From NCBI GenBank assembly GCA_013365365.1, contig JABVXU010000113.1:62001-126000 (forward strand): 64,000 nt of DNA. Reading direction: 5' to 3'. The position numbers were made by a program, and so were the translations under genes. The notes below the pieces were generated by a model. That model was not told the origin of the DNA. It searched no databases and worked only from the letters and a program-made list of their open reading frames with translations. This document shows, piece after piece, positions 1 to 13,086 of this stretch. The DNA is from Cruorifilaria tuberocauda. Its lineage: Eukaryota; Nematoda; Chromadorea; Rhabditida; Onchocercidae. The stretch's first letter is position 1. Each line of letters opens with the position of its first letter.

Positions 1-1673
1 TTCATCGGTGGGAATTTATGATAAGGAGCCGTACCAGTTGCTAATTCAATAGCCAAAATTCCAAAACTCCAGATATCAGCTTTAAAGTCGTACCCTGAGA
101 CCTGTTCCATAACCTCCGGAGCCATCCAACATGGAGTCCCAACAAATGTATGTCGAACTTTCTATAATATTGCATAAAACTGCTGTACCTGTGTCGTTCA
201 AAATCTAACTTTCAAAACCTGAATCAAACTGTTCATAATTTGATTATTTCTCGAAAAAAAAAGATATGATAAAATATCAACAAACTTGTCTTGACAAATC
301 CCCTTGACTTGCAGCCAGCCACCCGGAAACGCCAAAATCCGCAATTTGAACTGTACCATCGTCTGCGATTAGTATATTTCCAGCCTTAAGCATTTTGCTG
401 TTCTTTATTAGTATATTTTAGCCTTAAACGCATATGCGGACCTCCCATGATTCTCCCATGAATAGGAGAACCTTTTTTGATTAGCAATTTGAGAATTCTA
501 TAATCTGATGGGAAACAAAAAAAAATTTTATCGAATTGATTTTTCGATTCAATAACTTGAAAAAAATTTGTTCTTGATTTTTAGGAATCAAAAACGTTTT
601 GTACTTGAATTTGATTTTCAAAAATTAGCAACTCTTCAACCTTAATATCACGATGTATCTGTCCACTACTATGGAAATATTCCAGTCCTCGTAAAACTTC
701 TTTCAGGACAGTAGCAATAGTTACTTCATCTAAAACACCCGATGAAGCCGCTTCCTTTCCCATTGCCTAAAACGAGAACAAGCAAAAAGTATTAAAAATG
801 AAAGTATGCACAATCCATCTATATGTAAGCGCGCATTAAACATTCATGATAAGTAAACTCTTACTAGTTCAATTAATAAACATCTACCTTAATACGTCGT
901 TTCAGAATATCAAGCATACTTCCACAATTGAGAAGACGCATAACAACCCATAACTCTTCGCCAACAACGAACGAAGTATGATACATTACGACATTAGGAT
1001 GCATACATAATGCCATCGCCTAAATGGTAAAAGAAAAGAAACATGTTGTAAATCTCGAATAGTAAATATGCTGCTGTAGTTTGGATTTCATAAATGGGTC
1101 AATCCACAATTTTTCTAATTATACCTAAACTTGCACACTCTCTTATATCTCAGTATTCTTTTACCCTCCTCTCAAAAAGTTTCATTTACATTTATTTCAT
1201 GGAAGAGCTCGTCGACCGAAGTTTGACATTTCTCGAGATTAATGCATTTAATAGCACAAAACTCGTTTCGTGGAATGCATAATGCCTGAAAAAGACAATT
1301 GCAATATTCCTCATCAACATAAAAAAAAATGATCTATCTCATGACTGTTATATATTTCATTTCATACATTATATATATGACATATATACGTAGAATCTAT
1401 AGCAATGCTGTATTATTTCCAGCATTTAAGTCATTTATATCTCTTAGTCTTAGCCTTTTCTTGAAAAAAGAGAACACCATTCCTTATATATAATGCTCTT
1501 CAACAATTATTATAACTATCGTACGGATTAAAAGGGAAACGGAGAGAAAGTCATACCTTGTATACAGTAGCTGTGGCACCAATACCAATCGAATCTTCTA
1601 ATTTGTAATCTTCTTTCTTATTTGGCCAAGTGGTACTACCGGAACTTTCATCCGGTGGATGGTTTGTACTCAT
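1..1673 (-). CDS. gck-3: OSR1/SPAK-family Ste20 kinase (GCK-3 ortholog), 3' part missing
   Basis: Cytoplasmic Ser/Thr kinase that, in known animals, is switched on by WNK kinase and phosphorylates cation-chloride cotransporters. Exons read on the minus strand: 1557-1673, 1190-1285, 888-1019, 641-766, 286-384, 1-161 (continues past the left edge). All junctions keep frame. Seen in the protein: a Gly-rich stretch [10 protein letters not shown] near residue 30, ATP-site lysine in [10 protein letters not shown] (about residue 52), catalytic HRDIK (Asp about 155), DFG (Asp about 173), activation-loop HTFVGTP whose Thr (about 195) matches the WNK-phosphorylated Thr of OSR1, then MAPE. The C-terminal PF2/CCT region that binds WNK is not in the window. 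The start at 1673 is the first Met before the kinase domain and follows a possible splice acceptor at about 1731. Neighbour snx-6 is upstream on the same strand, 2.1 kb away. The OSR1/SPAK subfamily assignment is firm; the worm name follows from that. Confidence 0.93.
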
Positions 1674-3808
1674 CCAGAGTGGTTCGGAATCGTTTCACTT
1701 CACAGGAAACAGTAAGCTTCGTTATCGAACCTATAAAGAATCCATTTTTGTAGATTAAGTAGGATAATAATTAATTAAAGAGCGAAGCATTTAAAACAAA
1801 TAATTTTTAATCTTGAAACCTAATAAAGAAATTAGGTCTTTTTTCTCTCCGCCGAGAATCTCGAAAATTCATTTAAAAAGAACAAATGACCAATCGTATT
1901 CATGTGATTACTTCGCATTAAGCTTCATAGTCCTTCAAGATGGTAATCTGATTAGATAATTAGCAAAAGAACAATACTCTAGCATGACGCATTTAGAACT
2001 TTTAAGAAGTTCAATTATATAGCGAAGTTTCAAGACAAATAATATAACTGTTTTATTGTTTCGAACTTTTTAATTCTCTTACTAAAATCCATTTTTTGAG
2101 GATTTTTTGGAATCTTTTCTCAAAATCATTCAAAATTTAAAGTAAACCTCATGTATTCTAAAAGTCATTGAAAAATGTACGTGGTAGGTCAACCTTAAAA
2201 TAACAAACAATTTCAAGAACCAGAATTTTTTACTTGATCAAGATCAAAAATTAACAGTCACAGCTAGGAGTAACATAATTTTAAAAGTAATGAAACTGAC
2301 AGAACGATAAAAACATATAAGGCATAATATATCACAAAAAATACAAATAATCATGGACAAATCCTCTGGACTATACAGCTTAAAAAATTCAAAAACGAGA
2401 TACATATAAAAATTATCACTTCATAATTTACCTATTTATTGAAGGGATAGGCTTTACTTATTAAAAAATCTCAAAACTCGCATTTAAATAAAATATTAAA
2501 ATCTTTTATGAATTTATTTAAAAAAAAGCTATTCGTATGTAAAGCAACAAAGGAACAGAAGAACAATATTAGGAAAATTTAAACAATATTAACAGAGAAA
2601 AATTTAATTTTCTCCATACAGTAATCCGAAAACATGCGCACAAAAAAAATATTAATAAGAGAAAAAAAATATGATTTCTTTGCTAATAAATTCAAAAGTT
2701 TCTCAAATTTTTTTTCACCTTTTTCTTAAAGACGAAAACAAAAGTAAAATTACATTTATAACTTGGTAAATTCAAAAATATTTTGATAAGAGAAAACTTT
2801 TCAGTACCCCTAATAATTACCATTTTTCCCTTCTCTTTTACACCCTTTTGCACTTCTCACAACACCGGAAACAAGAGATGTGAAAAAGGATCACCTGACT
2901 CACTGCTGCTCCACAAACTATCAACAACATTTATTATTTTAATATTAGTTTAGTCTGCCTATCCACTCACTTAATGTGAATAATCTTCTCATTCTCTTCA
3001 CTGATTTAAATCAGTGGCTTTCAATCACTACAAGATCAAAAATATATTAATCAATTAAACAAATATTCAAAAATTCCTCATCCAAGCGCTATATTGAATT
3101 AACGTCATTAACAGTGAAAACAACTAATTAACATTTTATAACGACTCAACAAAAATGAATTATTTTTCCAACTAATAGAATGTACTTAACCTGCTGAAAA
3201 CGCCTTATAAAGGTTATATACTTCAAGAATATCATTACTTCTTATCAAACGAAAAAAAATTTCATTAATGCTATATCAGAAGAGAATGAATAAGATGGAA
3301 AAATTTTACCATTTCAAGGAACCTATTCTCTTTAAGTGAAAATTGACAAAAGGAGAAAGAGAAAATAAGTCAAATAACAGCAAACGATTCCTATCCTTTC
3401 ATAATCAATTTGCTTATGAATGGACATGAAAAGTGGAAAACAAAAACTCAATATTATATTATCAATCCGAAAAAGGCGAATAGCTTTCAACCTGTTTTGT
3501 TTCATAATTTTTTAATCTGTAAAACTATTTGCTATTTTTTTAATAATGATGAAAGAATTTTACAGAAGAAGATACTTCTCTCCTTCGTCTTGATTTGAAT
3601 ATTCTTAATATTACATATCACTCATTCCTGTATAGAAAAATTTGCGACAAAACAGCGGCTTTGTCCTTCTTCAACCTTAGTATGTCTTATTTTGATTCTG
3701 CAGAAGAATTTGGGAAACTAAAACCGCTATTTAGAACAAATAGAAATATGAGTTGTAATTTAACTCAATTTAAAAGAAAAAAATTCACGAGAAATAAATT
3801 ATCAGTGA
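1674..3808. other. Intergenic: between snx-6 3' end and gck-3 5' end
   Basis: About 2.1 kb of AT-rich sequence. It should hold the snx-6 3' UTR and the gck-3 promoter or trans-splice site. A plus-strand open frame at 3595-3912 overlaps the last snx-6 exon on the other strand, has no recognisable motif and was not accepted as a gene. I see nothing else. Confidence 0.6.
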
Positions 3809-6800
3809 TTAATCAAACTGTTGTTGTTGCTGATATCCTTGCTTACCCAGTGCTTGTTCCAGTAAAGCTATTTGTGCCTAAAAATGAAATGTTATTGGAT
3901 AAAGAATTATAAAATAGCAATATTTTAAGTTCATTACTGGAATGTATGATTTTAAAAATGGACTAGTAACAATAGCAAACAATAATTTAAATTAATGAAT
4001 AACCGAATAAAGCTAAAAAATTCCGAGTATTGAGACAGTTATTTTTTATGACTATAAAGAGCAGCAATTGGAATACAAAATAATACCCAAAGCAATGATA
4101 GAAATGCAAAATACAGTACATAGTGATCGTACAACAAAACAACTTAACAACGTTAAAATGGAAATGCCATTCAGAAGGGATTCATTTCCTCGCAAAAATT
4201 TTAATTAATGAAGAGGAAAACACTATACAATGATTTACAGAGACATACAAAAAATGAAAATGATGATACAATCAGTCCATCTAAGAAGTCTTCGGAATTA
4301 AAATAAAGACAATAGGATAAGTAATATGAAAATAAGCAAAGAAGACCACGATTTAAATAATAACCAAACAGCATACTTTAATAAAAACAGAAAGTAACTC
4401 TTATTTTAAGAATTTGATTCGCTCGGGTGATAAAAAAGTTAAACATTTATATAATAGAAAAAATTAATCTTAAAAATCATAAGTACTACCTTGGCATGCT
4501 TTATCTGAAGATCCGCTAAATCAGTTAAATTCTTTTTAAACGCAACCAACCGCCTCTTCTTTAGATCCAACAATTCACCTTTTGCCACTTCACTGATGTC
4601 TTCGAATTTCTTGCAAGCTTCACTTTGCTCCGCTTCCGCCTAAGCAACTTTACTTAGTTTTTTGCTTACTTAAAAAATATGCAATCAATCATTATGAAAT
4701 TTTGCACGGAATTTCAATTTATACAATGAAAAAAAAATTGTATCGGTGTGGTTTCGATGGATTCCACTATCCACCAATTTCAAATTTTAAGGATAGACAA
4801 AAGACTAATGAAGATCTTAGTATATCCTATCTACAACTGCAAAAATCAGATCTTAATGATTTAGAAAGACCGAAAGAATAAGAAAGCAAAACAAAAGGTA
4901 AATTTACAAAAAAAAAACTGCAAGAAAATACCCTTGGTATATCTTTATTACGTCCTCTGGCACGCTCCAAAGTTTTGTTCGCCCCTTCATAATTTGCTAA
5001 GCAACGCATTCTACGATAGAGAAGATCCTGAAATCGAAATACTATCTAGTGAAAATTAAATAACAAATATTCATATTATGCCCTTACAAATTTAAATAAT
5101 TAATAATCTCTATAGCTGATAGATATCGCGAATAAAAATTGGATTTTTATAGCAAAGAAATCTTATCCTAAATCATTAATATTTTGCTCCACCAAAAATT
5201 TTAAACTTGGAGGAAGAAATATCAAACAACATTTTGAAGAATATTTACCTTAATGATAATTATTTCATTACGGTCGAAAATATGAAGGAAATCAAATTTT
5301 CAAGAGAAAGAATTTAAATCTCGAACGACTCTCAACATTTAACTATGCCAATATATTCTTGATTTATTATTTTTCCGGCTTACCTTGGCAGCATCAGTAT
5401 CTTTCATATAGTATTGCAGAGTATCACCCAATTTTAATTCTTCATCAGTCGCTACTCGACTCTAAAATATCACAGTTCCTTGTTTTCCGAAAATATTTCA
5501 GTGAATTCTGTCAAAGCCGCTTGAAATAATTCAAATGGATCAATAACCACTTCAATCTGTTTCAAAACTATGGGAGTGATCACGCATTACGTCATTATCG
5601 ATTGTGAGTAATAAATATTTAAGATTTACAGTTTTACAGTTGAAGAGCAAATATAACAAAAGATATTGAATAGCTATAAATATCTAAATAATAGGAACAA
5701 GGGATCAAGCACCTCATGCTTCTTCAATTTTTCAAAAGTGAGTGACCCTCGTACCATATCCTTTTGAAGGTCTCGATCCAACTCCTGCAGCGCCATTTTT
5801 TCAAGACATGAGCCAATCCGTGCATATGAATCGGCTACATCTAGAAATTTCATCAAATTTATAAACATTTTCAACAACTAGTCGTTACACAAAGAAGGAA
5901 AAATTTTCTTCTCTTTTTAAAGCGTAACAAATTTAATTCTTGATTGATTAGATGAAACAATCATAATGAGTGGTAGTACGGTAGATTGATTTTTGCTTTC
6001 AACAGTATCAAGTGAGAACTCTAAAAGCTTTTTTAAATAAGATTACTCTCTCCCTATAACAGCAGTGCAAAATATCTGATTATGACTCAAGCTTCTTATA
6101 CAGAAAAAAGTCATTCCAAATAATTCTTTCGGAAATTTGTTCAAAGCAATATTTGATTTAAATTTTCAATTAATAAAATATTGTAAGTCGTGTCGCAAAA
6201 TATATTTTATGAATTGAATAACAGCGATCATCTAAATCGCTCCTAATGTCGCATCCTAATGTCTGCATCCTAATGTCGTAATGTCGTAATGTTTGGAAAT
6301 TGTATGAACTCATAAAAAAAAATCCAAAACAGTTTTCAATCCTGAACTAGATGTTCCGTGCTTATCAGTAGATCTTTTAACAGAACTGAAATTATTATGT
6401 TTGCTCATGACCCCATTTTTTTTGACTCTATTTATTCATTTATCTATAAATCGTGGTGACGAATTCAAGTTAAGAAAATAATTCTCCATTAAGCATTAAA
6501 ATAATAAGATTGTCAATTTGAATAGAAAATTAAAAAAATTTCCGTCATTTTAATAATCCGAGCTTAACAGAAAGTGATGAAAAACGATACAGAAGCCAGT
6601 ATAAGTGGAGATGTTGAGAATCAAAAGAGTATTGAAAAACGTAAATCCAAGCAATAATTCATAGCTTACACGATAAAAAGGATGAGTAGAAGTAAATTTC
6701 TTTTCTATTTCTCAATGGTGGGATGATAGGCGGAACGAAAAGACAAAAAAAAACGAAGCAAGGCACTAAAAAAAAATGCCTGCAGAAAGTGCTAGGAATT

Positions 6801-9800
6801 GATATGCAAATTTAAGTACTAAAAAAAAATCTTATATCAATTTTCACTTTCAATATGACAAAAACAATCGCGGAAGTACTAAAAGTCTAGAAATCTTTAA
6901 AATATCAGTAGACATGTCTAGAGAATAAATTTGGAGATAATAAAGGTCAGAAGATTATATGATGGAGAAATTAAAAAAAGACAACAATAAATAATTCATT
7001 TTTGATAGTTAGAGATCCTAATATAATACTTCATTAAATTGTGAAGTTGCAAAATATTCACTAAATGAAAGTGGTGAAATTTCACCGGAAATCAAGCACA
7101 TCAAGCATATATAGCACTTTCTTCTTTTTTTCCCTAATGAAGCAAGATATGATGCGTTTTATTCTTCAATTAACATAGCTCTCTTCGAATTTAAAACATT
7201 CCCTTCTTTTTACATCTTCACAACATAAACATGCCAATCTTGCTTGCTACTTCGCACAGAAGAATAAAATCATAAAAAAACCATAATCGAAAAATGAAAA
7301 AAGATGTTCCTTGGTATCTTCACAAAATTTGAAATGTTATGGACGACCTCACAACTTGCAGAGGGAACCAAAAAAAAAAAAGATAAAAATCAATAAGCAT
7401 TGGCAAACTTTGTTGAAAATGTAAATAAAAAATATTCCTAGAAGTGATAAATAATTGAGCAAACAACATGAATACTATTAATAATGCCATTCACTTACTA
7501 ATGTCTCAAAATTATTTTCAAATTAAAAAGTTATTAATCATAAAGAAAAATAAATAGCTATTTAAATTCGAAAAATTTATGTTTACGAAAAATTGTGCCT
7601 GAGTTCTCTTAAAAAAATCTCAATTTAGGAGGTGGATATGTTAAAATAATTTAGATATTATCGGTTACATGACCCAATACGTCCGATAAAATTTATGGCA
7701 AAATTGCACCATGAAAACGGGATAAGTGTACAATAATGAGAATAGATTTCGGGTAAACATATTAGTACGGTAGCTACCTAATAGACCGGCAACAGTATTC
7801 GATCGGCGACTGATGACTCAGCAAATTCTTTTTCGATCAAAAATTAGTGGAAAAAAATAATAGCAGTAATCGAACAAAAATTTAAATTAAACCAAAGCAA
7901 ACCAAATGAAAGAAATTTCTGCAAAATTTTCATGCACAAGAATGAAATGAAAATTTTCAAATAATTTCGAGCGTCAATATAACAATATCTAATTCGTTCC
8001 GACAATTCAAAAAGAAACAAATTTACAAAAATGTAAAAATATAAAAGAAAAAGGCAAAAACGACAAGAAATAGAGCAGGAGGATAAAATATAAAAAGGAA
8101 AATAAAATAGAAAAACGAAAAAAAGAGGGCGATGATTCTTGCGGACTGCAAAATAAAAAGAATTCATGTAATTTGTTATTGGAACAAAATTCCGAAAAAA
8201 ATAAAAAATGGATAAAAATGATTGGGAAAACTTCTGCAAGAAATAAAAATGGAATTTTATAGAAAAGTATTCGATAAATCTGTTCTATTCATTCCATTCC
8301 TGCCATTTTCTCTCCTATCTGTGGAGAAAATTTTTTCAAAAAATAAAAAAAAGCATTAATAAAATCAGCGAAGAAATGAATGACCATGAGAAATATGAAG
8401 TTGCGAGTGTAAAAACGATAAGTTCTACTTAACTGTAATGGTTTATACATACAGTTCCTCATGATTTGCAAACTTCTAAACATCTAAATAATCAAACTTT
8501 TGAACACTATTCTAAATAACAGGGATACTGAATTCAAGCACAGAAAGACAGCAACAAATTATGTTTAAAATATAAGTTTCATTTTCATCTGATAAAAACT
8601 AAATAGAGTTTCACAGCGCAATGGGAAAAAAAGAAGCTAGACAACCAATATATCAATAAAAATAAAAAAGCTAAGAAAAACGCAACACGAAAAATTACAA
8701 GCCTCATTCTTAACAAACAATTGTTTCTAACGATAAAAAAATGAAACTTTCCCATTTTCTACAAAAATGTTTAAGAAGAAAAAGCTAAGTATCATTGGTT
8801 AAAATAAAAATCTAATCATTCCGAAATCGCTCTTAATGATATTATTTTTATAATTTAAATATTTCGCAACTTTAGCAGATCTAAAAATCATTTTGAATTC
8901 TAGATCTCAACGTCATGCAGAAATATACGGAAGTATACGAAAAAAATTTACAATATCTTTATTTGTTTATGAACAAATAGAGATTTCGTTATGACTAATA
9001 AAACCATATTTCTTCTTTTGAGAACCTACAAGAAATTGCGAATATCAAAAAACTCTAAAGTTTGTTTTTTATTGAAACAAATGAAATCAACATAGAAGGA
9101 TTAAAGTTTATGTAAGAATAATAAAGAAGATGATTATGACTGATTCTGCCAAGACTGAAGTAAAACAAGAAATTAATTAGTCATGAACTCTTTAAAACAA
9201 AAATAATCAAAACGAAATCAGAAACTAACTTTTACGAAGTCGTGAAATTCTGTCACATCTCGATGAAGCTTCCTTCACATGTGTGTAATATTCAACCAAA
9301 TAATTCCGCTCATGTTCGAAGAAATCATCAACATCTTTCTGCAGCAAGACATTATAAAATCATAATTATTTTCAAACCTTTTCTTTCGTAGCTTGAGTAC
9401 GCTTGAAGAAATTTTAAATTTTAAATTCAGTTCACTATGTCATCATATATTTAGAACTCAACACATTAATTGATTACATTATATAAAATTAATTGAAGTC
9501 ATACATTTCCTCCTACCTGTCCTGATAATAATACTTCATCTGCAGATTGTGTTAATCGTTTCCAAAACGAACCAACGAGCTCCTTTTTATTTTTTGCACG
9601 GACCGAAAGCTAAAACAATAATTTAATGCAATAAACTTGTTTGAGAATATCAGTTAAAAAAAATCATAAATACACAGAAAATTCTGTGAACGATTTATTA
9701 CTACCTGTTCAGTGGCACAATCACTATTACTCATATCAATTTTATCTGCATTTTAACGCTAATTCCATCTACTAAGTGAAAATTATAAATTAACGCAAAA

Positions 9801-11602
9801 TGAAATGAATCTTTTCATGTTCTAATCATCAAATAAAAACAAAAATTCATCATTTTTCTCAGATAATAGTAATTTTAGACTAGGAGTTAAAATAACTTTA
9901 AACTTTAAATTCTTGGAATTGAAAAAGAATTCTTTGCAAAAAGTTAAATATTTGCGAAGGCAAAAGTTAAATATTAAACATTTACATCGTGTTCATATTC
10001 CAAAAATATTCGGAAATTGGGATCATTCCTAAAAATTGGATGCGCCGCAAGACGACATAGAAACACTTCATGCATAGCAACTGTCTTCTTGAATGTCGCA
10101 AGATATTCTCTGAAACATTGATGGGTGCTCTCGAGTAATTAGAAACAACTGGTTATTTTGAAAAGTAAAAAAAGTTCTATAAACGACTTATCTGTTAAGT
10201 AGCATTTTTCCATTACTTAATTAATTATTTCACATGAAAGAATCAGTTAATCATAAAAACGGAATATCAACGAAAGGCAAAAAATATATTCAGATTTTCT
10301 ATTCAGTGTTAAAAGATCAAAACTAAATAACCTTTTCGAAAATTTAGAAATAAGTGTGTGGGTCTCTATCTTTCTTCCTGATTTCAGCTATTTTATGCTA
10401 AAGCTACTACAAATTTCAAAAATTATTGTAAGTTATGCTAATTACTAAACATACTGCTCCAATTCCTGTTTCATTTTTAGGAATTCATCCTTCGTCATTG
10501 TTGATTCACCTTCGCCCAATCTTTGGAGCTTTTCACGTGACGCATCAAAATCTGGTCGTGGTGGTGCTGGAGGAATCTGTAAACGCGCTCGCATTAAACA
10601 AAGCTAAACAAATTCAAGTATCAGTAATCAAGAGATACATCTTTAAAATACAACTATTACAATTATTAACAATTTAATATTAAAACATACAATAAAACCA
10701 GCATATGCTTCATTTTCCTCTAGACACGTATACAACCAAATGAATTCTTCATGCTCCCGTACGACGCTGACTTCATTTTTTGAAAAATCTGGAAGTGTCG
10801 TCCTTGTATGAACCGTATATTTTACCTAAATTGGGATTAATGCAGAACATACAAATAGGTTTACTGATCTCATTTCGAAGTTCTATTAACGTATAGAATT
10901 TAGACATATATTTAGCCAGTATTTTGGTCGTGTAGCACAGATGAGTAGGCAATTTTAGAAAACAGGGCTACGAGATGTGATCCTTGATATACACCACATT
11001 CCATATGCAGTGTTCTACTTGTATTTAGTTTATCAGTTGTTGTTTAATTCAAAAAATACACTTGATGAATAAACAAGCAAATAACAAACATTAAATCTTA
11101 CCTTATCTCTTTCGGAAAGAGCATCCGAAATGTCAACAATCAGACTATTATCTTTCGATAGATCAACGTTGATTTCTTCAGTACGATGCTATTGAAAGAA
11201 AATTAATCATTTTAAGTTTTATCGTTATACAATAATTTCACATACGCTGTTTCGATAGGACTTATATTTTTGTTCCTTAAGGTCTGCCACTAATTTTGCA
11301 TCAAATAAAGGAAAATTGTCGGTAACTTGAAAACTAAAGCTCCAATCAACTATAAAAGATGCCGAAAAAATCTTTGCTAATTTGTTTGGAAAATATATAA
11401 CTTCCAATTCTTTGTTTCTGGACAAATTACCAAATAATTAACCGCGGAAATAAATCAAACTTACAGTTCTCTCGTCCAGAACATCACCATTTTCTAATGA
11501 CATTAATGTTTCATCATTTTTTCCAACCTCTTCATCACTACTTGTTGGATCTAACGGATTTGTTACTGCTGTTTCACTTCCTCCATTCATAACTTCGGCC
11601 AT
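3809..11602 (-). CDS. snx-6: Sorting nexin SNX5/SNX6 type (PX-BAR protein)
   Basis: Endosomal PX-BAR protein; in animals SNX5/6 pair with SNX1/2 to bend membrane and select cargo for retrieval from endosomes. Twelve exons in phase: 11465-11602, 11102-11188, 10691-10825, 10455-10576, 9986-10109, 9517-9609, 9230-9338, 5713-5840, 5384-5461, 4932-5027, 4490-4639, 3809-3877. Product 442 residues (human SNX6 about 406). Residues 1-75 are an acidic, low-complexity N-terminus. The PX domain runs about 76-205, with [12 protein letters not shown] and [16 protein letters not shown]. The BAR domain fills about 225-430, with [21 protein letters not shown] and [15 protein letters not shown]. The C-terminus is Gln-rich (GYQQQQQFD). 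It lies upstream of gck-3 on the same strand, so shared transcription is possible but not shown. Start at 11602 is the first Met of an exon ending in phase 0. Confidence 0.93.
5841..9229 (-). other. Large intron of snx-6 (3.4 kb)
   Basis: Purine-rich, AT-rich intron far longer than the others in the gene. It contains a 131-residue minus-strand open frame (7844-8239) that is Phe/Leu/Tyr-rich because of the base bias and has no coding look. Splice sites on both sides join KN and [10 protein letters not shown], an order known from SNX6. Confidence 0.7.
9705..9734 (-). other. Possible alternative first exon of snx-6
   Basis: Inside the intron between the PX end and the BAR start lies ATG plus nine codons ([10 protein letters not shown]) followed by a GTAGTAAT donor. 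It joins in phase 0 to the exon at 9517-9609 ([10 protein letters not shown]). An acceptor-like AATGCAG sits just before it, where a leader could be trans-spliced. Including it as an internal exon of the long form would break frame, so it makes sense only as a separate start giving a BAR-only protein. Inference only. Confidence 0.3.
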
Positions 11603-13086
11603 CTCTTCTTTCTCACTTCTTTTCTAAATCAGAAGTTTCACCAACAAAATTAATCCTTATTATGTATAATCCTTATCATGCTTATAAATTCGAAGTTACA
11701 ATTATCAATATAAAAAATCTATTCCATTCTATTCAATTTACATACACGTAAAAAAAAAATAAAACTAAGTGATTAAAAATTCAGAACAAAATAATCGTAT
11801 GAATCATATGAGTATAAACTTGACTGGGAATAAACTAATTTTACTAAGTGAATGAAAAAGTAATTTATTATAATATCGAATGTTTCGTTGCATGACTAAA
11901 GTGTTTAATAACTCCGTATCAATCATAACAACATGCTGAACAGAGTATGATATATCCGTTCTTCAAAACTTTATCGTCTCTCACTATCTCCCAAAAACAT
12001 ACTATCTCGCTATATTCACATTTGCTATAATTACCACCTACATTAACCATTTTGCAAATCTCTTAATTCTTAACTGTAATATACTCTATGTTGTTTACTG
12101 GATTAGACTGTTCATCTTTCTTTTTAACCTTTCTCGGAAATATTTATTAATTTGGCTTTTCTAAATTTTTGAATTTTTTAAAAATAGCTCAAGCAAAGAG
12201 AACAGTTCCGTAAACTTATTATAATCATATCCATTGTAATAACTACAAAATTCCTCCTTTTTTCTCTTCAAGTAATTTGATGATTCATCGCAAATTTACA
12301 ATCTTTCGTTCGTGCACAAATATTTCTGCCCTATTAATCTTAATTAGAATATTTAACGTATAGGATACCATTTACACGTTTTATTTATCCTTAAAACATG
12401 ACGCAAACATTAAGTATCTAAGTCTGATATAATGTAACTGAGTAATTTAATCAACAATTTGTGAAGTAATCAAACGACCTGATTTCCATTTATTAAAAGT
12501 ATAACAATATGCTGATCATTCATACGCTTCATACGTTATTATTGCAACTTAGTAACACTTAGTAATCCTGTAATTTCTAGATTGCATTATTTCTTTACTA
12601 GCGCGTGAAAAAAAATTACGTAAATTGCTACGTCAAAAAACAGAACTCATAAGTCGCAACACAATGACGATAGATGACATCACGCATTTGTGCTACACTG
12701 ACTTGGTTTGACTAATAGTTCCAACCTTTCTTCAAATTTTAAAAATATTTAAAGTATCTATATGATAATTGCATTAATGTCATATCATGGAAATGAACAA
12801 TAACGATGAAGCATTAGCTCAAGCTTTCTCGCATTTTACCCCTCTTGACCTCTTCATCTTCCATCTTCCACCTCTTCTTGCTTCTTTATTTAGAGCTTTT
12901 CTTATACTCCATCCTATATTTCATCTTGCTCATATCTATTCATGTTCCTCCTGAGCATTCCTTCTGTTTCGCTGTTTTCCGGAAGGTATAATTATGGTTT
13001 GGTTTTATTTCGTTCTAGAAATCCTGATATTTTCATGGTTTTCAAGCGTATCATTGTAGAAACTGTAGAATCGGTTTGCTTGGGCA
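11603..13086. other. Intergenic: divergent promoters of snx-6 and bora
   Basis: About 1.5 kb between two genes that start back to back, so both promoters are expected here. A pyrimidine-rich stretch lies at about 12820-12980, just before the bora start. No clear known motif was seen. Confidence 0.5.

Noticed and set aside
3595..3912. 105-codon plus-strand open frame
   Set aside because: It overlaps the last snx-6 exon antisense and shows no motif or splice partner.
7844..8239. 131-codon minus-strand open frame, the longest in the window
   Set aside because: It lies in a purine-rich snx-6 intron and is nearly all Phe, Leu, Tyr and Ser, the expected reading of such bias; no start context, motif or partner exon.
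11225..11425. 66-codon open frame inside a snx-6 intron
   Set aside because: The flanking exons join in phase without it and no homolog is recognised.
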